In this document: one piece after another, positions 52,044 to 60,585 of the stretch
Numbering within the stretch: the first letter of the stretch is position 1
Layout: each line of letters begins with the position of its first letter
NCBI GenBank assembly: GCA_910583615.1
Contig: CAJTXP010000001.1
Coordinates: 137,019 to 201,018, forward strand
Length of the DNA: 64,000 nt
Direction: 5' to 3'
Source of the DNA: an uncultured Lachnospiraceae bacterium
GTDB lineage: Bacteria > Bacillota > Clostridia > Lachnospirales > Lachnospiraceae
Made by a program: the position numbers and the translations under genes
Notes under the pieces: model-generated
The model's input: the letters and a program-made list of their open reading frames with translations, nothing else
Told to the model about the DNA's origin: nothing
The model's database searches: none

Positions 52044-52751
52044 TTACATCAGGTCCTCCGTCTCCGCCCGGCAGACAGACAGGAACGCGCAGGCCAGGGA
52101 GATCACGGTCAGAATGACCGGGAAGACGGCGCTGCCCGCCATGGTAAAGTCGCCGATATTGGCCTGCGTCAGAAAGATCAGCCCAAAGGACGAGACGACC
52201 GTTGCTCTGGAAGACCGCATGGACATCCCCACAAACAGCGCCATAAAGCCCATGGTGACAAGAACCGCGGATTTCAGCAGCAGCTGCAGGTAGAATCCGG
52301 CGCTCCCCATGTCAAAATCAATGGGAAAGGACGAGGTCATAAAGCAGGAGCCCGCCAGAATACAGCCGCAGATCAGCAGTCTGGTCAGAACCAGCGCCGC
52401 AAAGTTGAAGATCCAGACTGCCAGCATCTGGGAGGTCAGAATCTTCTGTCTTCGGATGGGATAGGAAAACATCAGATTCATGGTTTTATTCTTGTAAGCG
52501 CCCACGATAAAAGAGGACAGCATCACACCCGTAAGGATCAGGGACGTCATACTGGTGAACAGTTCGATCGGCGCCGAAATCGTCCCGTTGCCGGGCGCCG
52601 CGTCCGGCACGCCGGTGTCCGGATCGTTGGCGATTCCAAGATAGGCCAGCGCGAACAGAAACAGGCAGAGCAGCACCGCCAGGACAACCGCTTTTTTGAT
52701 ATATTTTCCAATATTATTTTTCTTCCATTCCAGTTTGATCAGTTTCCACAT
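52044..52751 (-). CDS. ABC-2 type transporter permease
   Basis: 235 residues with about six hydrophobic segments; the N-terminus is MWKLIKLEWKKNNIGKYIKK, as in bacitracin/lantibiotic-type ABC-2 permeases. Five bases separate it from the ATPase gene upstream on the same strand. It probably removes a peptide antibiotic or other membrane-active compound. It is the last gene of the operon with the two-component system. Confidence 0.87.
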   Translation of the reverse strand: MWKLIKLEWKKNNIGKYIKKAVVLAVLLCLFLFALAYLGIANDPDTGVPDAAPGNGTISAPIELFTSMTSLILTGVMLSSFIVGAYKNKTMNLMFSYPIRRQKILTSQMLAVWIFNFAALVLTRLLICGCILAGSCFMTSSFPIDFDMGSAGFYLQLLLKSAVLVTMGFMALFVGMSMRSSRATVVSSFGLIFLTQANIGDFTMAGSAVFPVILTVISLACAFLSVCRAETEDLM

Positions 52752-52755
52752 CCCA

Positions 52756-53667
52756 TTACCCCTCCTCTGTCATTTTCAGGAAATAATCTTCCAGCGTCTC
52801 CGCCTTCTTTCCAAGCGCGGTCACCGCAACGCCGTTCAGAATCAGTGTCTGAGACAGTTCCTGCGCCGGCACCCGGGTGTCATAGATGCGGATCTTGCCG
52901 TCCTCTATGATCTTAAAGTTTGTAAGCCCAAGCTTTTCGGTCAGCACGTAAGCCGCCTTTCTCTCATCCGCCACGGACAGCTCCGTATACGCCAGGCTCA
53001 TCTGTTCGATCTCCCGCATACTGATCTCTTTTTTTAATCTGCCATGATGGATCACGCCCACCGTATCGGCGATACTTTCGATCTCCGAAAGAATATGAGT
53101 GGACACCATGATGGTGATTCCGTACTCGTCGCAGAGGTTTTTCATCAGATTCCGGATCTGCTTCATGCCTGCCGGGTCCAGTCCGTTGGTAGGTTCGTCC
53201 AGAATCAGAAGCTCCGGCCTGGTCAGAACCGCCCGGGCGATGCCGAGCCGCTCCTTCATTCCCAGCGAATAGGTTTTTACCGGTTTTCCCGCTGAGTCCG
53301 TCAGATCCAGAAGCTCCAGCGCCTGCTCGATGCTTCCATGGTGATAATACCCCATATACTCGGCGTGCAGCTTCAGATTCTCGTACCCGCTCAGATGCTC
53401 GTAAAACGCAGGAAATTCAATGATGCTCCCCATCCGCTTCAGCACCTCATAAGACTTTGGAGTAAGCGTCTCCCCGAAGATCTCCACACTTCCAGCCGTG
53501 GGCTTCCAGAGATTGGTAATGATCTTCATGACCGTCGTCTTGCCCGCCCCGTTGGGACCGAGAAACCCGTAGATCTCTCCTTTTTTGATATGCAGGCTGA
53601 CGTCGTTCACCAGATCTTTTCCGCTGATGGTCTTCGTAAGGTGGTTTGTCTGTAATATATATGGCAT
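52756..53667 (-). CDS. ABC transporter ATPase (BcrA-like)
   Basis: 303 residues. Walker A GFLGPNGAGKTTVMKIITN (about residue 36), signature YSLGMKERLGIARAVL, Walker B LLILDEPTNGLDPAG and the H-loop MVSTHILSEIES are all intact. It powers the ABC-2 permease that follows. Together with the response regulator and kinase upstream it has the standard form of a peptide-antibiotic sensing and detoxification module. Confidence 0.94.
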   Translation of the reverse strand: MPYILQTNHLTKTISGKDLVNDVSLHIKKGEIYGFLGPNGAGKTTVMKIITNLWKPTAGSVEIFGETLTPKSYEVLKRMGSIIEFPAFYEHLSGYENLKLHAEYMGYYHHGSIEQALELLDLTDSAGKPVKTYSLGMKERLGIARAVLTRPELLILDEPTNGLDPAGMKQIRNLMKNLCDEYGITIMVSTHILSEIESIADTVGVIHHGRLKKEISMREIEQMSLAYTELSVADERKAAYVLTEKLGLTNFKIIEDGKIRIYDTRVPAQELSQTLILNGVAVTALGKKAETLEDYFLKMTEEG

Positions 53668-53733
53668 GTTCTCCTGTCCCCTTTCTTACGGACCATTATA
53701 GTGGATCAACTTTTCAAAACTCTTGCTGAAATC

Positions 53734-54684
53734 TTACAAATTTCTTTCGCCGTCATATTTCAGCCTGAGGGTAAAAGTCGTCTTGACATGGGGGATACTC
53801 TCCAGCGTAATATCCCCGTCCATCTGCAGCGCCAGATTTTTCGCGATCGTCAGCCCCAGGCCGTTGCCCTGGATGCTGCGGCTGCGGGAATCCTCCATAG
53901 TAAAAAGACGGTCGAAAATGCGGTCGGCAAAGGACTTCTCGATGCCCTGCCCATGATCGACCACCTCCACATAGACATATGTTTCGTCAAAATACAAAAC
54001 GACGCCCAGATATTTTCCGGCGGAACCGTAACGCACCGCGTTGGAAACCAGGTTGAACAGGATGCGCTGCAGCGCTTCCCGGTCTCCCTGCACGAAGACC
54101 GCCTGCTTTGGCAGGTCAATCTCCACCTGAACGTCGGATTTTGACAGAATTTCATAAAAATCCAGAACGCTCTCCCGGCACAGCTCGCTCAGATCGATTC
54201 TGGAGCGCTTCAGGTCCATATCGCCCGCCTCGATCTTCGCCAGCGTAAAGAACTGATTGATCAGCTCCATCACGCTCTGGGCCTTCTGTTCGGTCCTTGC
54301 CAGCATCCCGGGGTCGGCTTCCCCATGAAGCCTCATGATCTCCAGATAGCCCAGCACCACGGTCATGGGCGTTTTGATATCATGGGAAATATTGGACAGC
54401 ATTTTTTTGGACGCCATCTCAAAACGGCGGTAGTCCGCCTTTACCCTGGAACGCTCTTCCAGCAGGCGGTTGATCTGCGCCGCCAGCTCCATCAGTTCTC
54501 TGTTATCCGTAAAAACCATGAGCTGTTCCCCGCTGTCCGTGTCTGCGATCTCCTTCAGCTTTTCGTGGATCTGTTTCAGCTTTGCCTGGGTGCCGACCCG
54601 GAAGGCAAACTGCTGCCAGAAAACCACAAGCAGCAGAACAAGGATACAAAGGCATAGAAAAAGCGGGAGTAATGCGCCGTTCAT
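53734..54684 (-). CDS. Sensor histidine kinase
   Basis: 316 residues. A single N-terminal membrane helix (LLPLFLCLCILVLLLVVFWQ), almost no extracellular part, then a linker. H-box NISHDIKTPMTVVLGYLEIM, N-box LFNLVSNAVRYG, G-boxes VEVVDHGQGIEKSF and GNGLGLTIAKNLA. With so little sensor domain, it may read its signal through the ABC transporter. It starts right after the response regulator's stop. Confidence 0.93.
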   Translation of the reverse strand: MNGALLPLFLCLCILVLLLVVFWQQFAFRVGTQAKLKQIHEKLKEIADTDSGEQLMVFTDNRELMELAAQINRLLEERSRVKADYRRFEMASKKMLSNISHDIKTPMTVVLGYLEIMRLHGEADPGMLARTEQKAQSVMELINQFFTLAKIEAGDMDLKRSRIDLSELCRESVLDFYEILSKSDVQVEIDLPKQAVFVQGDREALQRILFNLVSNAVRYGSAGKYLGVVLYFDETYVYVEVVDHGQGIEKSFADRIFDRLFTMEDSRSRSIQGNGLGLTIAKNLALQMDGDITLESIPHVKTTFTLRLKYDGERNL

Positions 54685-55383
54685 CTACATTTCCCCCAGT
54701 TTATAGCCGATGCCCCAGACCGTGACCACATAACGGGGTTTCCGGGAATCGTCCTCAATCTTATTGCGCAGGCGGCTCATATGTACGTTGACGGCGTTCT
54801 CGTCCCCGTAGTAAGCATCTTTCCAGACAAGAGAGTAGATCTGTTCTTTTGTATAGACCTTCTTTGGATTTTTCAAAAGAAGCTTTAGAATCTCGAATTC
54901 TTTCGCCGTCAGATCCACTGTCTCTCCCCTTTTGGTTAAGGTGTGGTCCGACAGGTTCATGACCAGATCTCCGGCCGTCAGGACGGACGCGCCCGAATCC
55001 GCCGCCTGGTCATACTGGTTCGTCCTGCGCAGAGCCGCCCGGATCCGCGCCAGAACCTCCGCCACCGAGAAGGGCTTTGTAATGTAATCGTCCGCCCCCA
55101 GCCCCAGGCCCAGCGTCTTGTCGCTCTCCGTATCCTTTGCGGAGAGGATGATGAGCGGAACAACGCTGCTCTTCCGGATATGCTGCATGACGTCCATCCC
55201 GCTGATCTTCGGGATCATCAGATCCAGAAGGACCAGATGAACCGGGAAGGCGTCAAACTTCGCGCATGCTTCCTGTCCGTCAAAGGCGCAGATTACCTCA
55301 TAATTTTCCGCCTTCAGGCAGCTTTTCAGCATTTCACTGATCTCCGCGTCGTCTTCCACAAGCAGAATCTGATACTGGTTCAT
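54685..55383 (-). CDS. OmpR-family response regulator
   Basis: 232 residues. Receiver domain with ILLVEDDAEI, the phospho-acceptor aspartate in LVLLDLMIPKISGMD (D53 region) and LGADDYITKPFS; the C-terminal winged helix has LTAKEFEILKLLLKNPKKVY and NVHMSRLRNKIEDD. It is the partner of the kinase behind it and probably activates the ABC genes 52044-53667. Confidence 0.95.
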   Translation of the reverse strand: MNQYQILLVEDDAEISEMLKSCLKAENYEVICAFDGQEACAKFDAFPVHLVLLDLMIPKISGMDVMQHIRKSSVVPLIILSAKDTESDKTLGLGLGADDYITKPFSVAEVLARIRAALRRTNQYDQAADSGASVLTAGDLVMNLSDHTLTKRGETVDLTAKEFEILKLLLKNPKKVYTKEQIYSLVWKDAYYGDENAVNVHMSRLRNKIEDDSRKPRYVVTVWGIGYKLGEM

Positions 55384-56043
55384 GGATGTCGGTTCTCCTT
55401 TCCGATCAGCACCTTTTTCCCGCAGAAAGCAAACCCATACTTCCGTATCCGCTCTCCGGGAACTCCCTGATCCATAAGTATCGTTTCGTATTTTCTGTCT
55501 TCAATCTGCTGCAGCGCCGCCTTTACCGTATCTGACAGCTCCTTTTCCTCTTCCGGGTCCTGAACCTTGAATTCCAGAATGATTCCGTCGTCCCCTTTCT
55601 CAGGTTTCAGCAGCACATCATAGCGGCCAAATCCGCTTTCTCTGTTGGACGTTACAAGATAACGTCCGGACAGCTCCGTCAAAAGCCCCAGAACAAATCC
55701 GTGGTAAAAACGCTCCGGCTCCGCTTCCGAAGGCCGGGTTCCGGTATCAAAGCTGCTGAACATGGACAGCGTCACCTTGTTCATATTGCGGATTTGTCTT
55801 AAACGTGGAGTTGAACAGACTTCTGTTAAAGGACACCATTTCTTCCCAGTATCCGTTTACATAAGCCTCCTGCATGGGGGTATCATATTCAGTGTCTTGC
55901 CAAATCTACGCGGCCTTGTAATCCGTCACACAGTCTCCGCCCTCCCACCATTCGGAAAGAAACACAGTTTTATCAATATAGAAGTAGCCTTCTCTTCGTA
56001 TCATCTCGAAATCCTGACACCCAATGCTGATCGTCCTCGCCAT
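55380..56043 (-). pseudogene. AAA-ATPase_like/PDDEXK gene, broken copy
   Basis: A real start remains: GAGGAGGTGCGG before ATG 56043 and MARTISIGCQDFEMIRREGY. After WWEGGDCVT the frame breaks, and ITRPRRFGKTLNM (Walker A) follows in another frame. Fragments such as NGYWEEMVSFNRSLF follow. The middle of the protein is deleted. The C-terminus (55380-55784) is intact, with ERFYHGFVLGLLTELSGRYL and GFGRYDVLLKPEKGDDGIIL then EFKVQ. A 134-residue piece could still be made. It overlaps the response-regulator start by 4 nt. Bases 56044-56289 show no gene. Confidence 0.85.
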
Positions 56044-56289
56044 ACGCCGCACCTCCTCTGCTTCTGATTTTTTCTTATCACAGTTCCTGTATGGTATCCA
56101 GAGTTTTGAAGGGAGCAGCTCTTCTTTTTGTGGTTCTCCCTGAGCTTTACGGCGAACGGTGCGGGATAGACACGGCAGGAACCGCCTTTTGACTTGATAT
56201 AATTGTTTATAACTGTGTGTAATTCGCCGAGTATTGTCTGATGGATTCTGGACGGCGCCGCCTGGTTATAAATCAGTTTTCCAAATTCA

Positions 56290-56601
56290 CTAAATCAAAT
56301 TCTTATATTCCCGCCTTCCATCTACAACAGCATAGAGAATGACTTCTTTTTTATCTTCATTTACTTTATAAAATATCAGATGCCTTTCTACTATAAGAAC
56401 TCGATAGCTCTGTTTTCTCAGAATCGAATATCGTGGGATGCTTCCAGACATGGGGAAATCTTCCAAACGCTTAATAGCTTTCTCTATTTTATTAAGATAA
56501 TTTAATGCTATGTCTATGCTGCCAGAATCATCCGCAATATAAAAGATAATCTCCCGTAGTTGTTCTTCTAATTTATCAGTCCTGATTATATTATACGTCA
56601 T
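56290..56601 (-). CDS. RelE/ParE family toxin
   Basis: 103 residues. Pattern of the fold: AIKRLEDFPMSGSIPRYSIL, YRVLIVERHLIFYKVNEDKK and VILYAVVDGRREYKNLI. It probably is a ribosome-dependent RNase or gyrase inhibitor; the two cannot be told apart by eye. It overlaps its antitoxin gene by 11 nt, the antitoxin being first. Confidence 0.92.
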   Translation of the reverse strand: MTYNIIRTDKLEEQLREIIFYIADDSGSIDIALNYLNKIEKAIKRLEDFPMSGSIPRYSILRKQSYRVLIVERHLIFYKVNEDKKEVILYAVVDGRREYKNLI

Positions 56602-56872
56602 CTGATCCCCTCTCTAACAGGGATTTTCTAATATTATCAAATGTATTTTGTATTGGAGCCACTCTCTCATTTACAACATCATTTTCCGCTTCTGAAAGTG
56701 CTCGTAACAATTCCAGTTCTGATTTCATCTGGTAATAATCCTGTAAGCCCAAAACCGCAGTGTCACCTCTGCCATTTACCGTAATAATAACTGGTATTCT
56801 TTCTTCATGGCATTGCCTGGATATTTCACTATAGTGATTCCTGAGATCTGAAGATGGTCTGATTGCTTCCAT
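56591..56872 (-). CDS. Phd/YefM family antitoxin
   Basis: 93 residues. N-terminal DNA-binding and dimerisation part: IRPSSDLRNHYSEISRQCHE, PVIITVNGRGDTAVLGLQDY. The C-terminal tail is the likely toxin-binding region. Good pairing with the ParE-type toxin. Confidence 0.92.
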   Translation of the reverse strand: MEAIRPSSDLRNHYSEISRQCHEERIPVIITVNGRGDTAVLGLQDYYQMKSELELLRALSEAENDVVNERVAPIQNTFDNIRKSLLERGSDDV

Positions 56873-56937
56873 AATGATTCCTTTCTTCGAATAGTTGATT
56901 TTCTATAGTCATATTATATCCTGATTTGTATATATTT

Positions 56938-57141
56938 TCAATGCCATTTTAAGAAAAACCAGCCCATATCATAATGGACTGGCACTGTATGCTTCCCATT
57001 CACCTGCGCCAGTGAAAACAGGCCGTAAAAAGGCCCGGCTCCGCCGTTTCCCTCCTGCAGCAGAAAGTTACGGTAGCCGTCCGGAAGTGAAATGACCGTT
57101 TCCTGCTCAAATTCTTCAATCTCTTTGAGGAATGCTTTCTT
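56938..57141 (-). pseudogene. SUKH (SMI1/KNR4) fragment, in frame behind the SUKH gene's stop
   Basis: Directly after the TAG of the 57142 gene, and in the same frame, the sequence reads KKAFLKEIEEFEQETVISLP, DGYRNFLLQEGNGGAGPFYG, LFSLAQVNGKHT and on to a stop at 56938. This is the beginning of a second SUKH domain, very like the first one upstream (LPEEYRDFLLFVGNGGAGPY). It is cut off early. Either a truncated tandem gene or the rest of a two-domain protein split by TAG. Confidence 0.75.
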
Positions 57142-58638
57142 CTATCTATCCACTTCCCCAAATCCGTTCTGCTGTTTCCATTCCTTCCATCTGCCCCCAT
57201 CCATCAGAAGCTTAAAACCACCTGGGTAATCCAGGCCAAAATAATCAAACTGCCGCATCAGGTTGCTTGTAAGCTGTCCCTCCGGTCTGCTGGCTCCAAA
57301 ACAGGCGCCGCCCTTTAAAACCATCTGACTGCCTTTATAGTCAAATTTCGTATTTTCATGGGTTCTGTACTTATCCATCAGCCGTACATAGAGCTCCTGC
57401 AGCTTCCGGTCCTTCACGCCCTCCGTACACCAGACGGCATAAATCAGCAGAGTGGGATTCCCTTCTGTGGACAGATAATCCAGAAAATAATCCAGCACCT
57501 CTTCTTTTCCCTTCAGCTTCTGGATACAGTGGAACAGCGAAATCCTGTCATTCCTGTCCAGATCGTTCCGGTTCAGGGCTTCTCTCAGCCTTCCTGCATG
57601 GACATTGGGATAATCCTTCACGGCGCTGATGGTATGACAGGCATCCCGGAAGCCCTCCCCCCGGAGCCTGGGCAGTATCTCAAAGACCCTCTCATACCAC
57701 GCTTCCTTCACCTCCCAGGTGCCTTCATAGGTAATAATAGAGACTGCTTCTGCATAAGCCCCATATTCCCACAGCTTTTCAAGCTCCTTCGCCATCCCTG
57801 ACACATGGAAACGGACCAGCATCTTGATCAGCTTCATCCGTACTTCCATGTTGGATTCCTGGTTGCAGGCTTTTTTGAAATACGTTTTCTGTTTTCCCGG
57901 CAAAGTCTCAAATTTATAGAAGCTGTCAATGATCTCTATTTTTTCCTCCGGATCTTCGGTCTGTTCGTACAGCTCCATCAGCTGACTGGGGGTTCCATCT
58001 ATATTTAGTCCAAATCCAACCTCTTCGTCATTATAGCCTGCGATCACTTCCCGAAGCCACCGTTCATACCACTTAAGGAATCCCTGTTCCCGCACAAAAA
58101 ACGGCTGGCCGCAGAAATCCTCGTCATAATAGACCACCTGCCCCCGATACGGCCCCGCAAGCATGATCCCTGTCATAAGGGTACAGCCCTGGCTCCCGAT
58201 AGGCAGGACTCCCACATAGGGATGTACCTCCTCCCCTTTTCGTCTGCCCTCCGGATCGGCCACCCTGTTCCAATCCTCATCACTCATCTTCGGATAGATC
58301 ACCGGCTCTTCCTGAACGCGGTAGAGGCGGGAACCATGGGAATCGTGAAGCTCCTTTTCCTGTGCTTTCACCCCATAAAGCCCATAATAAGGGCCTGCGC
58401 CGCCATTTCCCACAAAAAGCAGGAAATCCCGGTATTCTTCCGGCAGCCGTATTCCCTCCTGCTCCTCAAATTTTTGTATCGTATCCTCACTGGCAGGCGG
58501 TGACAGCTTATACTTGTGGCTATAGGCGCCAAACCGCACTAGGTCCGGATCTTTCGCCTTTGCCTGCTCCAGCAATTTTAAAATGCGCTTTGCCCATGCG
58601 GGCTGTCCTGTCTTTCCCGTTGTCCCTGTTTTTCCCAT
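57142..58638 (-). CDS. SMI1/KNR4 (SUKH) domain protein with helical repeat region
   Basis: 498 residues. The SUKH domain covers about residues 45-200 (EEYRDFLLFVGNGGAGPYYG, GVLPIGSQGCTLMTGIMLAG). From 215 to about 440 comes a HEAT-like helical region (LMELYEQTEDPEEKIEIIDS ...). SUKH proteins are immunity proteins for polymorphic toxins, or regulators; here several stand in a row. GGAGGAG precedes the ATG. No toxin gene is visible in the window. Confidence 0.82.
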   Translation of the reverse strand: MGKTGTTGKTGQPAWAKRILKLLEQAKAKDPDLVRFGAYSHKYKLSPPASEDTIQKFEEQEGIRLPEEYRDFLLFVGNGGAGPYYGLYGVKAQEKELHDSHGSRLYRVQEEPVIYPKMSDEDWNRVADPEGRRKGEEVHPYVGVLPIGSQGCTLMTGIMLAGPYRGQVVYYDEDFCGQPFFVREQGFLKWYERWLREVIAGYNDEEVGFGLNIDGTPSQLMELYEQTEDPEEKIEIIDSFYKFETLPGKQKTYFKKACNQESNMEVRMKLIKMLVRFHVSGMAKELEKLWEYGAYAEAVSIITYEGTWEVKEAWYERVFEILPRLRGEGFRDACHTISAVKDYPNVHAGRLREALNRNDLDRNDRISLFHCIQKLKGKEEVLDYFLDYLSTEGNPTLLIYAVWCTEGVKDRKLQELYVRLMDKYRTHENTKFDYKGSQMVLKGGACFGASRPEGQLTSNLMRQFDYFGLDYPGGFKLLMDGGRWKEWKQQNGFGEVDR

Positions 58639-58664
58639 TTTTCTCCTCCTGTAAGCCGGTCAGA

Positions 58665-58961
58665 CTCTGCGTTCTGCCCATGCATCCCAATCCTGCAGGG
58701 AATCCATTCCACTGGTTCCCCTTTTCCCTGTATCTGACGCGTAAAGCCCTCTACTTCCGAAAATACATTGCCCAGCAGTCCCACATCATTGAATCTTATA
58801 ACCGGCAATTCTTTCTGCAGAGAATTACACAGAAAAGAATGAAAACCTGCAATCCACATCCAGCTTTTGGGCATCGAAAAGGCAGTTTGCCGTTTCTGAA
58901 AACTCCCTGTACTGTTCTCCGTCAAGCCGCAGCTTCACCCAATCCTCTTTTTTCTTCATAG
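58665..58961 (-). pseudogene. Degraded small gene, frameshifted twice
   Basis: From ATG 58961: MKKKEDWVKLRLDGEQYREF ... DVDCRFSFFSV and stop. One frame over it continues as LCNSLQKELPVIRFNDVGLL and GNVFSEVEGFTRQIQGKGEP. A third frame ends GTSGMDSLQDWDAWAERRV, stop near 58666. The three pieces join to one plausible protein of about 95 residues. Family unknown; its place among immunity genes suggests that role. Confidence 0.5.
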
Positions 58962-58993
58962 CGCATCCTCCATATATATATTGATTGGTCTGC

Positions 58994-59356
58994 TTAATTG
59001 ATTATCCCATCTACTGAAAGTGAAAATTCCCGCACAATCACATCATCGGCATATACTCTTGTATCATCACACATTCGAATGCTATGTGGTTTTGACATAT
59101 CTGGTTTGGTATATTTGAATGAGAGAAAAAGGACTCCAATAATGAGCTGCCCATCCCTTTTCCTGAAAACATTTATTGGTATCTCAATTTCCAATTCATA
59201 TCCCTGCAAATCATACAGGTATGGAGAAGTAAATTTTGAATTATGGCCTCCCCATTTCAGCAGAGAAAATTTTTTGCCTGCTTCTTCACATTGCGTTTTG
59301 TCCTTGAGATGGAAGTCACTAAGGCTTGTGCCACATCGCTTGCGATTTTGACTCAT
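58994..59356 (-). CDS. Hypothetical protein of the immunity cluster
   Basis: 120 residues (MSQNRKRCGTSLSDFHLKDK ... GYELEIEIPINVFRKRDGQL ... EFSLSVDGIIN). The strand-rich second half looks like a small beta-sandwich. The ribosome-binding site is poor (CCAGGACGA), so the true N-terminus may be lost. It follows the lipoprotein gene after 39 nt. I recognise no family. Confidence 0.55.
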   Translation of the reverse strand: MSQNRKRCGTSLSDFHLKDKTQCEEAGKKFSLLKWGGHNSKFTSPYLYDLQGYELEIEIPINVFRKRDGQLIIGVLFLSFKYTKPDMSKPHSIRMCDDTRVYADDVIVREFSLSVDGIIN

Positions 59357-59395
59357 TCGTCCTGGATAATGAAGTCGTATTATGCTCTTACAAAT

Positions 59396-60196
59396 TTATT
59401 GAGGTGCGCCCATACTTAAAAACTCTTCAATTTCTTGTCTCAAATCTTCCACAGTATAAGTGCTGGCATCAAACCCATCCAGGATAGCAAGTTCCTCATG
59501 GAAGATATAAACTTTATTTGCCTTCGCCTGCAGGAGCAGATTACATTCCAACTGATCTACGCTGTTCAGAAAATCATAAAGATATTCCGCATAAGTTTCC
59601 GTATCTAAATCATCCGTAAAGCGCAGAACTAATTTTACATATGCGCCGCTTTCTGAAAGAAACTGCTCCAGCTTGTCCTCGACTGTCCATAGTTTTTCCG
59701 TTTCCGGCATCTCCAAAGAAATACGCTGGTCAATTACATAATCCTTCGTTCCACATAATGTTAAGACCGGAGCCACAGCATCCTCTTCAAAATAGTAGAT
59801 CGCATAATCATCCCTGACATCCTGATAGTCTGTTTGTGAAACAACTGCTGTCGCGATCTGTTCCGGGGCATCTACCGGGGAAACTTCACAGGAGTAGGTT
59901 GCCCCGTGGAATGGCCCGTAGTTTTTCAGATTTTCCCTGCCTGCAACCGAAAACTCCATCCCATATTTCTCCTGCATCTGTGTCAACAGGTACTCCCGTG
60001 CTGATTCCAGATTATTTTCAAATGGGCCGTCTTGATACTCTGCATTTTGCAGATCATCAATGGCCTGCATAATGTCATCTCCGTATTCGTCACTAAAATT
60101 ATTCTGTGCATCACTGGCCTTATCCATCATTCCGCATCCTGTCAGCAGGAGCAGCAACAAGGACGCTGTAAAAACGCAAAATCTGGATTTTTTCAT
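59396..60196 (-). CDS. Predicted lipoprotein
   Basis: 266 residues. Signal peptide II: positively charged MKKSR, hydrophobic stretch, and lipobox LLTGCG with the cysteine at about residue 21. The mature part is acidic (EYGDDIMQAIDDLQNAEYQD ...) and would be anchored on the outer face of the membrane. No known domain is recognised. In this setting a surface immunity lipoprotein is possible, but that is inference. Confidence 0.75.
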   Translation of the reverse strand: MKKSRFCVFTASLLLLLLTGCGMMDKASDAQNNFSDEYGDDIMQAIDDLQNAEYQDGPFENNLESAREYLLTQMQEKYGMEFSVAGRENLKNYGPFHGATYSCEVSPVDAPEQIATAVVSQTDYQDVRDDYAIYYFEEDAVAPVLTLCGTKDYVIDQRISLEMPETEKLWTVEDKLEQFLSESGAYVKLVLRFTDDLDTETYAEYLYDFLNSVDQLECNLLLQAKANKVYIFHEELAILDGFDASTYTVEDLRQEIEEFLSMGAPQ

Positions 60197-60331
60197 AACA
60201 CACCTGCTTTCTTTTTCCTGTTCCTATGGTATATCAAGTACCACGCTGCGCCGCCTCGTCTGCGCTTTTGGCGCACTCGCCACGGGTGGGGAGTCCGCAT
60301 TTTGAAAAAGCCTTTTTGATACCCTACACAA

Positions 60332-60481
60332 TCACAGCGGCGGCCACGCATACAGCCAGCCGGTGGGAGCGGACAGCATCACCAGGAGAACAAGGATGAC
60401 ACATACGATATTCCGCAGGATTTTGAGTAAGGGGAATGATTTTTTTTCATAGTTAAAATCCTTTTTTTCAACTTGTAAAAT
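60332..60481 (-). other. Possible remnant of a small membrane protein
   Basis: Between stops the minus strand reads YEKKSFPLLKILRNIVCVIL, VLLVMLSAPTGWLYAWPPL and stop, a convincing membrane segment, but there is no ATG/GTG/TTG start in this frame. A gene fragment is likelier than a working gene. The bases 60197-60331 upstream of the lipoprotein's other side show nothing else. Confidence 0.35.
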
Positions 60482-60491
60482 TCATCTATCC

Positions 60492-60585
60492 TATATAAAC
60501 GGCACTAAATTTTTGCTCTCATAGAGCCTTGTCCCATGTGCCGTTTATCATATTTTTCTGGCAATATATAATCACAAGATATATA
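60492..60585. repeat. 94-nt repeat with 11-bp inverted repeat, copy 2
   Basis: One mismatch to 9143-9236. Inverted repeat ATAAACGGCAC/GTGCCGTTTAT around a 31-nt loop. The last codons and the TGA of the SUKH gene (60572-60585) lie within this repeat, so it has replaced the native 3' end of that gene. Confidence 0.9.

Noticed and set aside
9143..60585. The two 94-nt repeats as attachment sites of a 51-kb integrated element
   Set aside because: The DNA between them contains core genes (thi operon, trpB, cysK) and no integrase or conjugation genes, so an integrated element with these ends is unlikely.
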